64,000 nucleotides of DNA, taken from Arion vulgaris (lineage: Eukaryota > Mollusca > Gastropoda > Stylommatophora > Arionidae). The translations under genes and the position numbers were made by a program. Where the stretch lies: assembly GCA_020796225.1 (NCBI GenBank), contig CM036755.1, forward strand, positions 78,935,772-78,999,771, read 5' to 3'. Below, piece by piece: positions 53,036-63,945 of the stretch; positions within the stretch are counted from its first letter, which is position 1; each line of letters opens with the position of its first letter. Under the pieces are notes generated by a model. It saw nothing but the letters and a program-made list of their open reading frames with translations, ran no database searches and was not told where the DNA came from.

Positions 53036-53424
53036 TTTCATTTGGTGACCTGCAGAAGATTGTCCTTTCCTGTCGTAGCCAACATTCTCGTTAGAAAACA
53101 CGATAAGTCCTCAACCTGCTGGTATAAACACTGACACGTGAGAGGCACATGCACACAGAGAACTTGGTGTACAGTACTACACCAAAGTGCAGTGATTGTG
53201 AGACATCCAGAACTGCAGCAACTGAACATAACATACAAGTCAGACAAGAAAAATAGCTACAGCATTCTCAGCTTACCTTGTCTAAGAACCATCCTGACCC
53301 ATACCTGACCCGTCAGTCATTTACTCAATCATAGAGTGACTTTACAAAAGTCATATTTTTTATTGTATGCACAGTATAGTAGCACTCTTCATCACTATCG
53401 ACGGACAAACAACAGTAATAAAGT
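53036..53424. other. Unassigned, probably upstream LINE
   Basis: May continue the LINE upstream of the finger (minus strand), but no motif is legible. Confidence 0.35.
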
Positions 53425-53790
53425 GTGTCTCTGATGTTTGTCTAATGTTTGTCTGATGTTTGTCTGATGTTTGTCTGATGTTCGTCTGATGTTTGTCTGA
53501 TGTTTGTCTGATGTTTGTCTGATGTTTGTCCTGATGTTTGTCTGATGTTTGTCTGATGTTTGTCTGATGTTCGTCTGATGTTTGTCTGATGTTTGTCTGA
53601 TGTTTGTATGATGTTTGTCTGATGTTCGTCTGATGTTTGTCTGATGTTTGTCTGATGTTTGTCTGATGTTTGTATGATGTTTGTCTGATGTTTGTCTGAT
53701 GTTTGTCTGATGTTTGTCTGATGTTTGTCTGATGTTTGTCTGATGTTTGTCTGATGTTTGTCTGATGTTTGTATGATGTTTGTATGATGT
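53425..53790. repeat. 11-bp minisatellite
   Basis: About 33 copies of TGATGTTTGTC, with TTCGTC and TTTGTA variants spaced in a partly regular way and one extra base at 53,530. Confidence 0.97.
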
Positions 53791-54204
53791 GCAATAAATA
53801 TTATGAAAAGTAAATTTCTATTAATAGTTACCACAGAATGTTCTACAAAATCAAATAAACATCAATAATTTATCAAACATTGAAAATGAAGATTGAGGCA
53901 TATCCTTTACAAGACGTAGATATCAACCATAGTAAACAAGTTGTTGATTTATTTTCTAGGCACCACTTAAACGTTCAGTAGTTTGCCATTGCGTTCCGAA
54001 CGGTGAGGTCTATTTTCACCATACGTAAAAATCCAATGGAACTAATTTGCTTCCAAACTTGCCCACCGTAGAATTTGAGCCAGGTACACTTGGGTTGTAA
54101 TAGAGCTCACAACCGTTTAAAATACAGGCGCTCAAAGCATTATCATAAATATATATTATTATCCTTTATCAAATAGCTTGTTTTGAGCAGAACGTTGTCA
54201 CTCT
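53791..54204. other. No recognisable feature
   Basis: AT-rich spacer; no coding remnant or array. Confidence 0.5.
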
Positions 54205-54295
54205 AACAGTCCCTTGAAATTTCACTCTCTCATAGGCCAGGTGTCCCGCTTCTGCAGCCATCATGTTCAAATCATCAGTTACATTCTGAACCTAT
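54205..54295. repeat. Block shared with the 15.7-kb repeat
   Basis: CTCTCATAGGCCAGGTGTCC then CGCTTCTGCAGCC is the reverse complement, with a few changes, of part of the 63-bp repeat at 15.65-15.80 kb beside the Penelope-like remnant. It forms the left flank of the 18-bp array. Confidence 0.55.
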
Positions 54296-56345
54296 CTTTG
54301 ATACAGAACGAGAAGATACAGAAGGAGAAGATACAAAAGGAGAAGATACAGAACGAGAAGATACAGAAGGAGAAGATACAAAAGGAGAAGATACAAAAGG
54401 AGAAGATACAGAACGAGAAGATACAGAAGGAGAAGATACAGAAGGAGAAGATACAGAAGGAGAAGATACAAAAGGAGAAGATACAAAAGGAGAAGATACA
54501 GAAGGAGAAGATACAAAGGAGAAGATACAAAAGGAGAAGATACAGAAGGAGAAGATACAGAAGGAGAAGATACAGAAGGAGAAGATACAAAAGGAGAAGA
54601 TACAAAAGGAGAAGATACAGAAGGAGAAGATACAAAAGGAGAAGATACAAAAGGAGAAGATACAGAAGGAGAAGATACAAAAGGAGAAGATACAAAATGA
54701 GAAGATACAAAAGGAGAAGATACAGAAGGAGAAGATACAGAAGGAGAAGATACAGAAGGAGAAGATACAAAAAGCGAAGATACAGAAGGAGAAGATACAA
54801 AAGGAGAAGATACAGAAGGAGAAGATACAAAAGGAGAAGATACAGAACGAGAAGATACAAAAGGAGAAGATACAGAAGGAGAAGATACAAAAGGAGAAGA
54901 TACAAAAGGAGAAGATACAGAAGGAGAAGATACAAAAGGAGAAGATACAAAAGGAGAAGATACAGAACGAGAAGATACAGAAGGAGAAGATACAGAAGGA
55001 GAAGATACAGAAGGAGAAGATACAAAAGGAGAAGATACAAAAGGAGAAGATACAGAAGGAGAAGATACAAAAGGAGAAGATACAAAAGGAGAAGATACAG
55101 AAGGAGAAGATACAGAAGGAGAAGATACAGAAGGAGAAGATACAAAAGGAGAAGATACAGAACGAGAAGATACAAAAGGAGAAGATACAGAAGGAGAAGA
55201 TACAGAAGGAGAAGATACAAAAGGAGAAGATACAGAAGGAGAAGATACAAAAGGAGAAGATACAGAAGGAGAAGATACAAAAGGAGAAGATACAGAACGA
55301 GAAGATACAAAAGGAGAAGATACAGAAGGAGAAGATACAAAAGGAGAAGATACAAAAGGAGAAGATACAGAAGGAGAAGATACAAAAGGAGAAGATACAA
55401 AAGGAGAAGATACAAAAGGAGAAGATACAGAAGGAGAAGATACAAAAGGAGAAGATACAAAAGGAGAAGATACAGAAGGAGAAGATACAGAACGAGAAGA
55501 TACAGAACGAGAAGATACAAAAGGAGAAGATACAGAAGGAGAAGATACAGAAGGAGAAGATACAGAAGGAGAAGATACAAAAGGAGAAGATACAGAACGA
55601 GAAGATACAAAAGGAGAAGATACAGAAGGAGAAGATACAGAAGGAGAAGATACAAAAGGAGAAGATACAGAAGGAGAAGATACAAAAGGAGAAGATACAG
55701 AAGGAGAAGATACAAAAGGAGAAGATACAGAACGAGAAGATACAAAAGGAGAAGATACAGAAGGAGAAGATACAAAAGGAGAAGATACAAAAGGAGAAGA
55801 TACAGAAGGAGAAGATACAAAAGGAGAAGATACAAAAGGAGAAGATACAGAAGGAGAAGATACAGAACGAGAAGATACAGGAGAAGATACAGAAGGAGAA
55901 GATACAAAAGGAGAAGATACAAAGGAGAAGATACAGAAGGAGAAGATACAAAAGGAGAAGATACAAAAGGAGAAGATAAAAAAGGAGAAGATACAGAAGG
56001 AGAAGATACAAAAGGAGAAGATACAAAAGGAGAAGATACAGAACGAGAAGATACAGAACGAGAAGATACAGGAGAAGATACAGAAGGAGAAGATACAAAA
56101 GGAGAAGATACAAAAGGAGAAGATACAGAACGAGAAGATACAGAAGGAGAAGATACAAAAGGAGAAGATACAAAAGGAGAAGATACAAAAGGAGAAGATA
56201 CAGAAGGAGAAGATACAGAAGGAGAAGATAAAGGAGAAGATCAAAGGAGAAGATACGAGGAGAAGTAAGGAGAAGATACAAGGAAAACGAGAAGATACAG
56301 AAGGAGAAGATATAGAACGAGAAGATACAGAACGAGAAGATACAG
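54296..56345. repeat. 18-bp minisatellite seeded at an I-type LINE
   Basis: Some 113 copies of GAGAAGATACAAAAGGAG or close variants (CAGAACGAG, CAGAAGGAG), 2.05 kb. In one frame the unit reads EKIQKE or EKIQNE. The right edge flows without a break into NEAMRIILGCTKDTS of an I-type LINE, whose intact relative at 57,004 has LERIQNEAMRIILGCTKDTS. Frames of 547-736 codons on both strands are by-products. Confidence 0.97.
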
Positions 56346-56462
56346 AACGAAGCAATGCGCATTATACTTGGCTGCACCAAAGACACATCATGTGGAACAA
56401 TGAGATACCTGTTGGACCTTACAAACATAAATAGTAAACGTGGGCTGTGTAAAAGAGTTCTC
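56346..56462 (+). pseudogene. I-type LINE RT fragment at array edge
   Basis: Reads NEAMRIILGCTKDTSCGTMR then YLLDLT, homologous to 57,016-57,095. Only ~28 codons before unrelated sequence. Confidence 0.85.
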
Positions 56463-56749
56463 TTCTTCTTCTTCTCTTCCTCCATTTACGTCTATTTAGA
56501 AGTGTTGGGGGGAGGGTGGGGCGTAATGATCTTGTGTGTGCTTGTATTAAGGCACTTCATAAGCTAATATTCATTTTTGTTAGGCTGTTCTTGATGCAGT
56601 CGCTCCATCTTTTGCGTGGTCTTTCTCTTGCTTTGTACTTGTTATACTTTTCGGTGTGGCTCTCTGTGGTAAACGATACCAGGTCATTCTTGTCAGGTGT
56701 CTAAACCATTTAATCTGTTGTTATTTTATGAATTGCATGACTGGTTTCA
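56463..56749 (-). pseudogene. LINE-C-like 3' fragment (minus)
   Basis: From (TTC)n at 56,463, the non-coding block shared with 28.0 kb, then a minus-strand coding remnant equivalent to IKWFGHV, RATPKSI and SKRKTTQKM. Reading frames are broken. Confidence 0.65.
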
Positions 56750-58105
56750 CATCGTAAAATCACGCAAGACTTTACACATCCTTTACACAATGAACTCCCG
56801 GACAATAAGGTGTTATCCCTTATATCAGAAGAACACATAGCTCATGTGATAATGAAGGCGAGGAAAGGTTTGCTGGCGATGAGGGTAATGGCTGTGGCGG
56901 ATTGTGAACAAGCGCCATCTTTGTCTTTATACCAGGGTCTGGTCCTTTCTGTGCTTGAGTATGCGCTGGCGATCCTGTCTCTCAGTCATAGTCAGATAGA
57001 ACGACTGGAAAGAATACAGAATGAGGCGATGCGCATTATACTTGGTTGCACTAAAGACACGTCGTGCAGGGCGATGCGCTATCTCCTTGACTATCCTACT
57101 ATGGAGTATAGAATACTGATGAGCCGTGCACGAGCATACCTTCGAGTCAATGCTGACACACAACATCCTCTGCACTTGGAAATAAAGAGACAAAAAGGAA
57201 ATAGGTTAAAAAGAGGAAAATCTTGGATGGGTAGGCCGAGGACTGTATTGAACAGGTGTGTACACTTGAAGACATTGATCCCGGTGAAGAATGGATACCA
57301 GTGCCAACAGGAATCGCTACATCCTTTTCTGTATGCATCGAACTTGATAAAGAATGCAGGCAACACAACCCACTTGTTGTGGAGGCAGAGGTTCAGGCAT
57401 TAATTTCTGAGAACGCATCTGAGCATGATGTAATCATTTATACGGATGGTTCGGTGATTCGACATGTGCGGAGCTCGTGGGCTTTCACTGCTCAGGTCGG
57501 AGGTGCTGTTGTGAAGGAAGACAGTGGTGGTTTTGCCGTGACTACAAGCAGTCTCACTATGGAAATCATGGCGGTTACCAAAGCGATGATTTGGCTAGAA
57601 TCACAGACTTTTATCCATGCATGTTTTCTCAGTGACTCAATGAGTATGCTCAGGAAGATTGAAACAGGATGGGCTAGGAGACAATGGATAGAATCGCTGG
57701 GGAGGTCTAAGCTGACAAAGATCAGTTTTATTTTTGTGCCAGGGCATGCAGGTGTAAGGGGAATGAACGTGCGGATAGGCTTGCAGGTATGGCTGCTGTC
57801 CAAAGCGGACGAGCAATGGACCAGGCTGATATTATAAATTCCTTAAGGAGAGAGGGCGTGTACATGATTCACGTAATAGCGGTGAATCCACAACACTAAC
57901 CAGACTGCAAGAACTCAAAGTTAAGTGTGGTGTAGCTCGACAAGAACGCTATGCTGGCAGACAAAGGAGAATTGTAAACCAACAAAGAACCGGCGTCGTT
58001 AGTCGCCACACGCTGATGGACATACTGAGGGAGAGATCGGAGCACTTATGGACTAATTTGTTCGACGTGCAGTGATGGTGATCCGACGACTAAACTAAAC
58101 TAAAG
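56750..58105 (+). pseudogene. I-type LINE: RT thumb plus RNase H
   Basis: 3' part of a LINE carrying RNase H, a hallmark of the I-clade group. Frame one (56,762-57,403) gives FTHPLHNELPDNKVLSLISE, MKARKGLLAMRVMAVADCEQ and ILSLSHSQIERLERIQNEAM, the RT thumb. A frameshift near 57,250 leads to the second frame (to 57,837). It holds RNase H: DVIIYTDGSVIRHVRSSWAF (Asp), GGFAVTTSSLTMEIMAVTKA (Glu), FLSDSMSMLRKIETG (Asp) and FVPGHAGVRG (His), all catalytic positions present. The last acidic position after VRG is lost in a small frame disturbance. The remainder to 58,105 includes RERSEHLWTNLF and ends in (CTAAA)n, the native tail. RT active site and 5' half are missing. Confidence 0.92.
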
Positions 58106-58426
58106 GTGTTATCCCGTCACAGTTCACCTGCTTCGATGGGTGCTTGGAGCTTAAGGTATTACCTGACAAGTGGACTGTAAGTACCGCACCAAACAATAAT
58201 AATAAAATCAAGAAGGCTCCCGATCAAGATGGAACGTAAGAAATCACATTTAATGGACGACATTTCGAAGACTTGCATCATACTGAGAAAATATAGCGCA
58301 CGTTTCTGTAATAATAATGATAATGGTTGATATGTCGTAGCGATGTGATATTGGTCCACTTACGGATATATATATATATATGTACAAGCACACATAAGTT
58401 CTTTCATAGACACACAGACATTTAAA
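58106..58426. other. Unassigned with one dispersed block
   Basis: 58,250-58,310 shares ~40 bp with 12.75 kb. A short AT microsatellite is at 58,368-58,382. Nothing else recognised. Confidence 0.45.
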
Positions 58427-58577
58427 ACACATAGATGAGAAACAAGACTTGATAGTTCATGAAGATGTACAGTTAAAACACATAGATGAGAAACAAGACT
58501 TGATAGTTCATGAAGATGTACAGTTAAAACACATAGATGAGAAACAAGACTTGATAGTTCATGAAGATGTACTTATT
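58427..58577. repeat. 51-bp minisatellite
   Basis: Three identical copies of ACATAGATGAGAAACAAGAC, TTGATAGTTCATGAAGATGT and ACAGTTAAAAC. Confidence 0.96.
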
Positions 58578-58944
58578 ATTATTTGAAGTTGTGCACCTAT
58601 CCCCACCTCCCATACTTCCGTCTACATATCCCCATTTTATAACTTCTTTCTCACGTTTCTGTCAAAATGGAAAATTTCTTGTCACTTCCGTTTAAACATT
58701 GAGCATGTGAAATGCTTGTAGCTAGCCTAGACTAGTTAATATGCGCACCAGTATATGGGAAGTGTTTACCAGACATACATACGGCTTACTTTCCATGAGT
58801 ACATTTTGGTGATGTACGTTAAGGTAGGATACTTGTTATGTCTGTTATTTCTCTTACATTCGACATATGTTGTAAGTTTGTCACATTTGTATTTTCTTCT
58901 CTCTCGTTGATCATTCGTAGATAAACAATTGGCTATTTCCTTGT
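58578..58944. other. No recognisable feature
   Basis: AT-rich spacer between arrays. Confidence 0.5.
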
Positions 58945-60655
58945 CTTCTTATATTTCTCATTGCATCTCAGTGAAGTGTTGAAGAGAGATATAACGATCT
59001 TTTTCTTATCTTTCTCATTGCATCTCAGTGAAGTGTTGAAGGGAGATATAACGATCTTCTTCTTATCTTTCTCATTGCATCTCAGTGAAGTGTTGGAGGG
59101 AGATATAACGATCTTTTTCTTATCTTTCTCATTGCATCTCAGTGAAGTGTTGAAGGGAGATATAACGATCTTCTTCTTATCTTTCTCATTGCATCTCAGT
59201 GAAGTATTGGAGGGAGATATAACGATCTCCTTCTTATCTTTCTCATTGCATCTCAGTGAAGTGTTGGAGAGAGATATAACGATCTTCTTCTTATCTTTCT
59301 CATTGCATCTCAGTGAAGTGTTGGAGGGAGATATAACGATCTTCTTCTTATCTTTCTCATTGCATCTCAGTGAAGTGTTGAAGGGAGATATAACGATCTC
59401 TTTCTTATCTTTCTCATTGCATCTCAGTGAAGTGTTGAAGGGAAATATAACGATCTCCTTCTTATCTTTCTCATTGCATCTCAGTGAAGTGTTGAAGAGA
59501 GATATAACGATCTCCTTCTTATCTTTCTCATTGCATCTCAGTGAAGTGTTGAAGGGAGATATAACGATCTTTTTCTTATCTTTCTCATTGCATCTCAGTG
59601 AAGTGTTCAAGGGAGATATAACGATCTCCTTCTTATCTTTCTCATTACATCTCAGTGAAGTGTTGAAGGGAGATATAACGATCTCCTTCTTATCTTTCTA
59701 ATTGCATCTCAGTGAAGTGTTGAAGGGAGATATAACGATCTTCTTCTTATCTTTCTCATTGCATCTCAGTGAAGTGTTGAAGGGAGATATAACGATCTCC
59801 TTCTTATCTTTCTCATTGCATTTCAGTGAAGTGTTGAAGGGAGATATAACGATCTTTTTCTTATCTTTCTCATTACATCTCAGTGAAGTGTTGAAGGGAG
59901 ATATAACGATCTTCTTCTTATCTTTCTCATTGCATCTCAGTGAAGTGTTGAAGGGAGATATAACGATCTCCTTCTGATCTTTCTCATTGCATCTCAGTGA
60001 AGTGTTGAAGGGAGATATAACGATCTCCTTCTTATCTTTCTCATTGCATCTCAGTGAAGTGTTGAAGGGAGATATAACGATCTCCTTCTTATCTTTCTCA
60101 TTGCATCTCAGTGAAGTGTTGAAGGGATATATAACGATCTCCTTCTTATCTTTCTCATTGCATCTCAGTGAAGTGTTGAAGGGAGATATAACGATCTCCT
60201 TCTTATCTTTCTCATTGCATCTCAGTGAAGTGTTGAAGAGAGATATAACGATCTTTTTCTTATCTTTCTCATTACATCTCAGTGAAGTGTTGAAGGGAGA
60301 TATAACGATCTCCTTCTGATCTTTCTCATTGCATCTCAGTGAAGTGTTGAAGGGAGATATAACGATCTTTTTCTTATCTTTCTCATTGCATCTCAGTGAA
60401 GTGTTGAAGGGAGATATAACGATCTCCTTCTTATCTTTCTCATTGCATCTCAGTGAAGTGTTGAAGGGGGATATAACGATCTCCTTCTGATCTTTCTCAT
60501 TGCATCTCAGTGAAGTGTTGAAGGGAGATATAACGATCTCCTTCTTATCTTTCTCATTGCATCTCAGTGAAGTGTTGAAGGGAGATATAACGATCTCCTT
60601 CTTATCTTTCTCATTGCATCTCAGTGAAGTGTTGAAGGGAGATGTAAAGATCTTC
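58945..60655. repeat. 57-bp minisatellite
   Basis: Thirty copies of CATTGCATCTCAGTGAAGTG, TTGAAGGGAGATATAACGAT and CTCCTTCTTATCTTTCT. Indels are almost absent, so 19-residue frames are open on both strands (246 and 225 codons). Variants CTTTTT, CTTCTT and CTCCTT and a CTTCTGATC change recur in blocks. Confidence 0.98.
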
Positions 60656-60990
60656 TGTGTGACTTGTCTAATATTATGTAAGTATTTTCTGTGTGACTTG
60701 TCTAATATTGTGTAAGTATTTTCTGTGTGACTTGTCTAATATTGTGTAAGTATTTTCTGTGTGACTTGTCTAATATTATGTAAGTATTTTCTGTGTGACT
60801 TGTCTAATATTGTGTAAGTATTTTCTGTGTTATTTGTCTAATATTATGTAAGTATTTTCTGTGTGACTTGTCTAATATTGTGTAAGTATTTTCTGTGTGA
60901 CTTGTCTAATATTGTGTAAGTATTTTCTGTGTGACTTGTCTAATATTGTGTAAGTATTTTCTGTGTGACTTGTCTAATATTATGTACAGA
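60656..60990. repeat. 34-bp minisatellite
   Basis: Ten copies of TATTTTCTGTGTGACTTGTC followed by TAATATTGTGTAAG. Starts directly at the end of the 57-bp array. Confidence 0.97.
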
Positions 60991-61029
60991 AGACCGTCTG
61001 TGTTACTTGTCTAATACACTTTATAAGTA

Positions 61030-61510
61030 GATAATCATTTCTCTAAAGCTGTTCTTGATGTTGTCATCATTTGCGTGATCTTTTTCTTGCTCTGTGTTCA
61101 TTACATTTTGTCAATATAACTCTGTGATAGACAATACCAGTAAATTCATACCATGTAACCCGACTATTGCTTGTTTGATAAGGGTTGGATTAAGTCTTTA
61201 TGTGGTCGAGGCATGCTCCTTTCAACCAAAGATGGATGTTGTTTTGGTTATATCAAGTGTATTTGCATTATTGCTTGGTGTTGCCTTGTGGTGTAGAACT
61301 TGTCATAGAACGGACTATTTGTTGACGTGTCGTGATATGTGTGTGAAGTACTGTTGGTATTGATAACTAAACCATTAAATCTGTTGTTCTTTTTTATAAA
61401 GTGAATACCTGATTTTATTCCTAGTAATCTAATTTCTGTATTTCTATTTCCCCTTGTTACTCCTGCAGCTCTTTTACGACATCTAATTGTTGCTGTTATG
61501 ATTTCCTGCT
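61030..61510 (-). pseudogene. LINE-C fragment interrupted by ~210 bp
   Basis: Minus strand, right piece (61,510-61,375): ITATIRCRKRAAGVTRGNRN, then FIKKNNRFNGL, equivalent to MKCLRRMLGVTRRDR and IKxxIKWFG. Left piece (61,145-61,035): the decayed tail corresponding to 56,580-56,680. Sequence from about 61,150 to 61,365 is absent from the related 56.6-kb copy (18 bp there) and looks inserted. Confidence 0.7.
61232..61363 (+). CDS. Small open frame with signal-like start and Cys-rich tail (doubtful)
   Basis: A 43-codon frame inside the segment interrupting LINE-C. Residues 3-19 are strongly hydrophobic (VVLVISSVFALLLGVAL), as in a signal peptide or membrane anchor. Residues 21-41 hold five cysteines (C21, C24, C33, C37, C41). 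The frame extends upstream to 61,094 without a clear signal. An odd number of cysteines, short length and a setting in transposon debris make chance quite possible. I do not recognise a family. If real, it would be a tiny secreted or membrane peptide. Confidence 0.15.
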   Translation: MDVVLVISSVFALLLGVALWCRTCHRTDYLLTCRDMCVKYCWY

Positions 61511-61739
61511 CATTAGCTGCCGCGAACGTCCATGTTTAACATTGATTGCATAACATTAGCCAACAAATAGTCCTTATAAGAACTGTTTCATTATCGTCTA
61601 TTTCAAATATGGACAATGACAATAAAACTATCTAAAACATGTCTATTATCTAAATGTGAGAACAACCTGATCTATTTAACCAGAATTCAGAATGAAATCA
61701 AATTGGTTGATGAGAATGATCCGATTTAGTATTGTGAAA
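61511..61739. other. Spacer
   Basis: AT-rich; contains CAATGACAATAAAACTATC with an AATAAA. No gene seen. Confidence 0.5.
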
Positions 61740-63155
61740 CCACGACACTGGGCAACAACCCGGTAGCAGTGTGACGACACTGGGCAACAACCCGGTAGCA
61801 GTGTGACGACACTGGGCGACAACCCGGTAGCAGTGTGACGACACTGGGCAACAACCCGATAGCAGTGTGACGACACTGGGCAACAACCCGATAGCAGTGT
61901 GACGACACTGGGCAACAACCCGGTAGCAGTGTGACGACACTGGGCAGCAACCCGATAGCAGTGTGACGACACTGGGCAACAACCCGATAGCAGTGTGACG
62001 ACACTGGGCAACAACCCGGTAGCAGTGTGAGGACACTGGGCAACAACCCGGTAGCCGTGTGACGACACTGGGCAACAACCCGATAGCAGTGTGACGACAC
62101 TGGGCAACAACCCGGTAGCCGTGTGACGACACTGGGCAACAACCCGATAGCAGTGTGACGACACTGGGAAACAACCCGATAGCAGTGTGACGACACTGGG
62201 CAACAACCCGATAGCCGTGTGACGACACTGGGCAACAACCCGATAGCAGTGTGACGACACTGGGCAACAACCCGATAGCCGTGTGACGACACTGGGCAAC
62301 AACCCGGTAGCAGTGTGACGACACTGGGCAACAACCCGATAGCAGTGTGACGACACTGGGCAACAACCCGGTAGCAGTGTGAGGACACTGGGCAACAACC
62401 CGATAGCAGTGTGACGACACTGGGAAACAACCCGATAGCAGTGTGACGACACTGGGCAACAACCCGATAGCAGTGTGACGACACTGGGCAACAACCCGAT
62501 AGCAGTGTGACGACACTGGGCAACAACCCGATAGCAGTGTGACGACACTGGGCACAACCCGGTAGCAGTGTGACGACACTGGGCAACAACCCGATAGCAG
62601 TGTGACGACACTGGGCAACAACCCGATAGCAGTGTGACGACACTGGGCAACAACCCGATAGCAGTGTGAGGACACTGGGCAACAACCCGATAGCAGTGTG
62701 ACGACACTGGGCAACAACCCGGTAGCAGTGTGACGACACTGGGCAACAACTCGGTAGATGTGTGACGACACTGGGCAACAACCCGATAGCCGTGTGACGA
62801 CACTGGGCAACAACCCGATAGCAGTGTGACGACACTGGGCAACAACCCGATAGCCGTGTGACGACACTGGGCAACAACCCGATAGCAGTGTGACGACACT
62901 GGGCAACAACCCGATAGCCGTGTGACGACACTGGGCAACAACCCGATAGCAGTGTGACGACACTGGGCAACAACCCGATAGCCGTGTGACGACACTGGGC
63001 AACAACCCGGTAGCAGTGTGACGACACTGGGCCACAACCCGATAGCAGTGTGACGACACTGGGCAACAACCCGATAGCCGTGTGACGACACTGGGCAACA
63101 ACCCGATAGCAGTGTGACGACACTGGGCAACAACCCGGTAGCCGTGTGAGGACAA
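61740..63155. repeat. 32-bp minisatellite with hairpin-forming unit
   Basis: Forty-four copies of CGACACTGGGCAACAACCCG followed by ATAGCAGTGTGA. ACACTG and CAGTGT in each unit can pair, with a 16-base spacer. GTAGC/ATAGC and AGTGTGA/CGTGTGA variants are mixed. Three minus-strand frames of 490-700 codons cross it; all are repeat translation. Confidence 0.98.
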
Positions 63156-63269
63156 AAGAAGAAGAAGAACCATATAGAGCACATATTGAAATTGTAAACA
63201 TTCTTCAGTGACTGTAATACCACAATTTTAGGGCAGTGTAGGACAGGGAGGGGAGGTGGCGGGGGAGGC
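63156..63269. other. Spacer
   Basis: Includes a G-rich run at 63,243-63,268. No feature. Confidence 0.5.
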
Positions 63270-63815
63270 ATAAACCTGAGCAAGTTAGTGGTCGCATGGC
63301 TAGTGCACTCACTGAGCAAGTTAGTGGTCGCATGGCTAGTGCACTCACTGAGCAAGTTAGTGGTCGCATGGCTAGTGCACTCACTGAGCAAGTTAGTGGC
63401 TGCATGGCTAGTGCACTCACTGAACAAGTTAGTGACTGCATGGCTAGTGCACTCACTGAGCAAGTTAGTGGTCGCATGGCTAGTGCACTCACTGAGCAAG
63501 TTAATGATCGCATGGCTAGTGCACTCACTGAGCAAGTTAGTGACTGCATGGCTAGTGCACTCACTGAGCAAGTTAGTGGTCGCATGCCTAGTGCACTCAC
63601 TGAGCAAGTTAGTGATCGCATGGCTAGTGCACTCACTGAGCAAGTTAGTGGTCGCATGCCTAGTGCACTCACTGAGCAAGTTAGTGGTCGCATGGCTAGT
63701 GCACTCACTGAGCAAGTTAGTGGTCGCATGCCTAGTGCACTCACTGAGCAAGTTAATAGTCGCATGCCTAGTGCACTCACTGAGCAAGTTAGTGATCGCA
63801 TGGCTAGTACACTCA
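63270..63815. repeat. 36-bp minisatellite
   Basis: Fifteen copies of ACTGAGCAAGTTAGTGGTCG followed by CATGGCTAGTGCACTC. CATGGC/CATGCC and GTGGTC/GTGATC/GTGACT variants recur. Indel-free, so frames are open on both strands. Confidence 0.98.
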
Positions 63816-63867
63816 CCGTGAAACTATTCAGGTTAGATTTTTTATTTATGTCCCTGGGAAAAAAAAC

Positions 63868-63945
63868 AACTTGACCATACCGGGGATCGCTCCCGAATGG
63901 AAACCCACGCTGTAATCTATTCGACCAGACGGTCATATAGAGGAT
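63868..63945 (-). mobile_element. tRNA-like sequence, probable SINE head
   Basis: The reverse complement reads TGACCGTCTGGTCGAATAGA, then TTACAGCGTGGG, then GGGAGCGATCCCCGGTA. This has the layout of a tRNA D-arm/A box and a T-arm, but the B box (normally GGTTCGATCCC) is degraded and no closed acceptor stem is seen. A decayed SINE head or tRNA pseudogene, not a working tRNA. Confidence 0.5.

Noticed and set aside
54214..56485. Frames of 684 (+) and 547-736 (-) codons, resembling Arg/Tyr-rich or Leu/Ser-rich proteins.
   Set aside because: Product of the 18-bp array; frames switch at single-base indels and both strands are open equally.
61676..63787. A 703-codon minus-strand open frame, with overlapping ones of ~490 codons.
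   Set aside because: It is the translation of the 32-bp and 36-bp arrays read through their spacer; residues repeat with the unit and equivalent frames are open in other phases.
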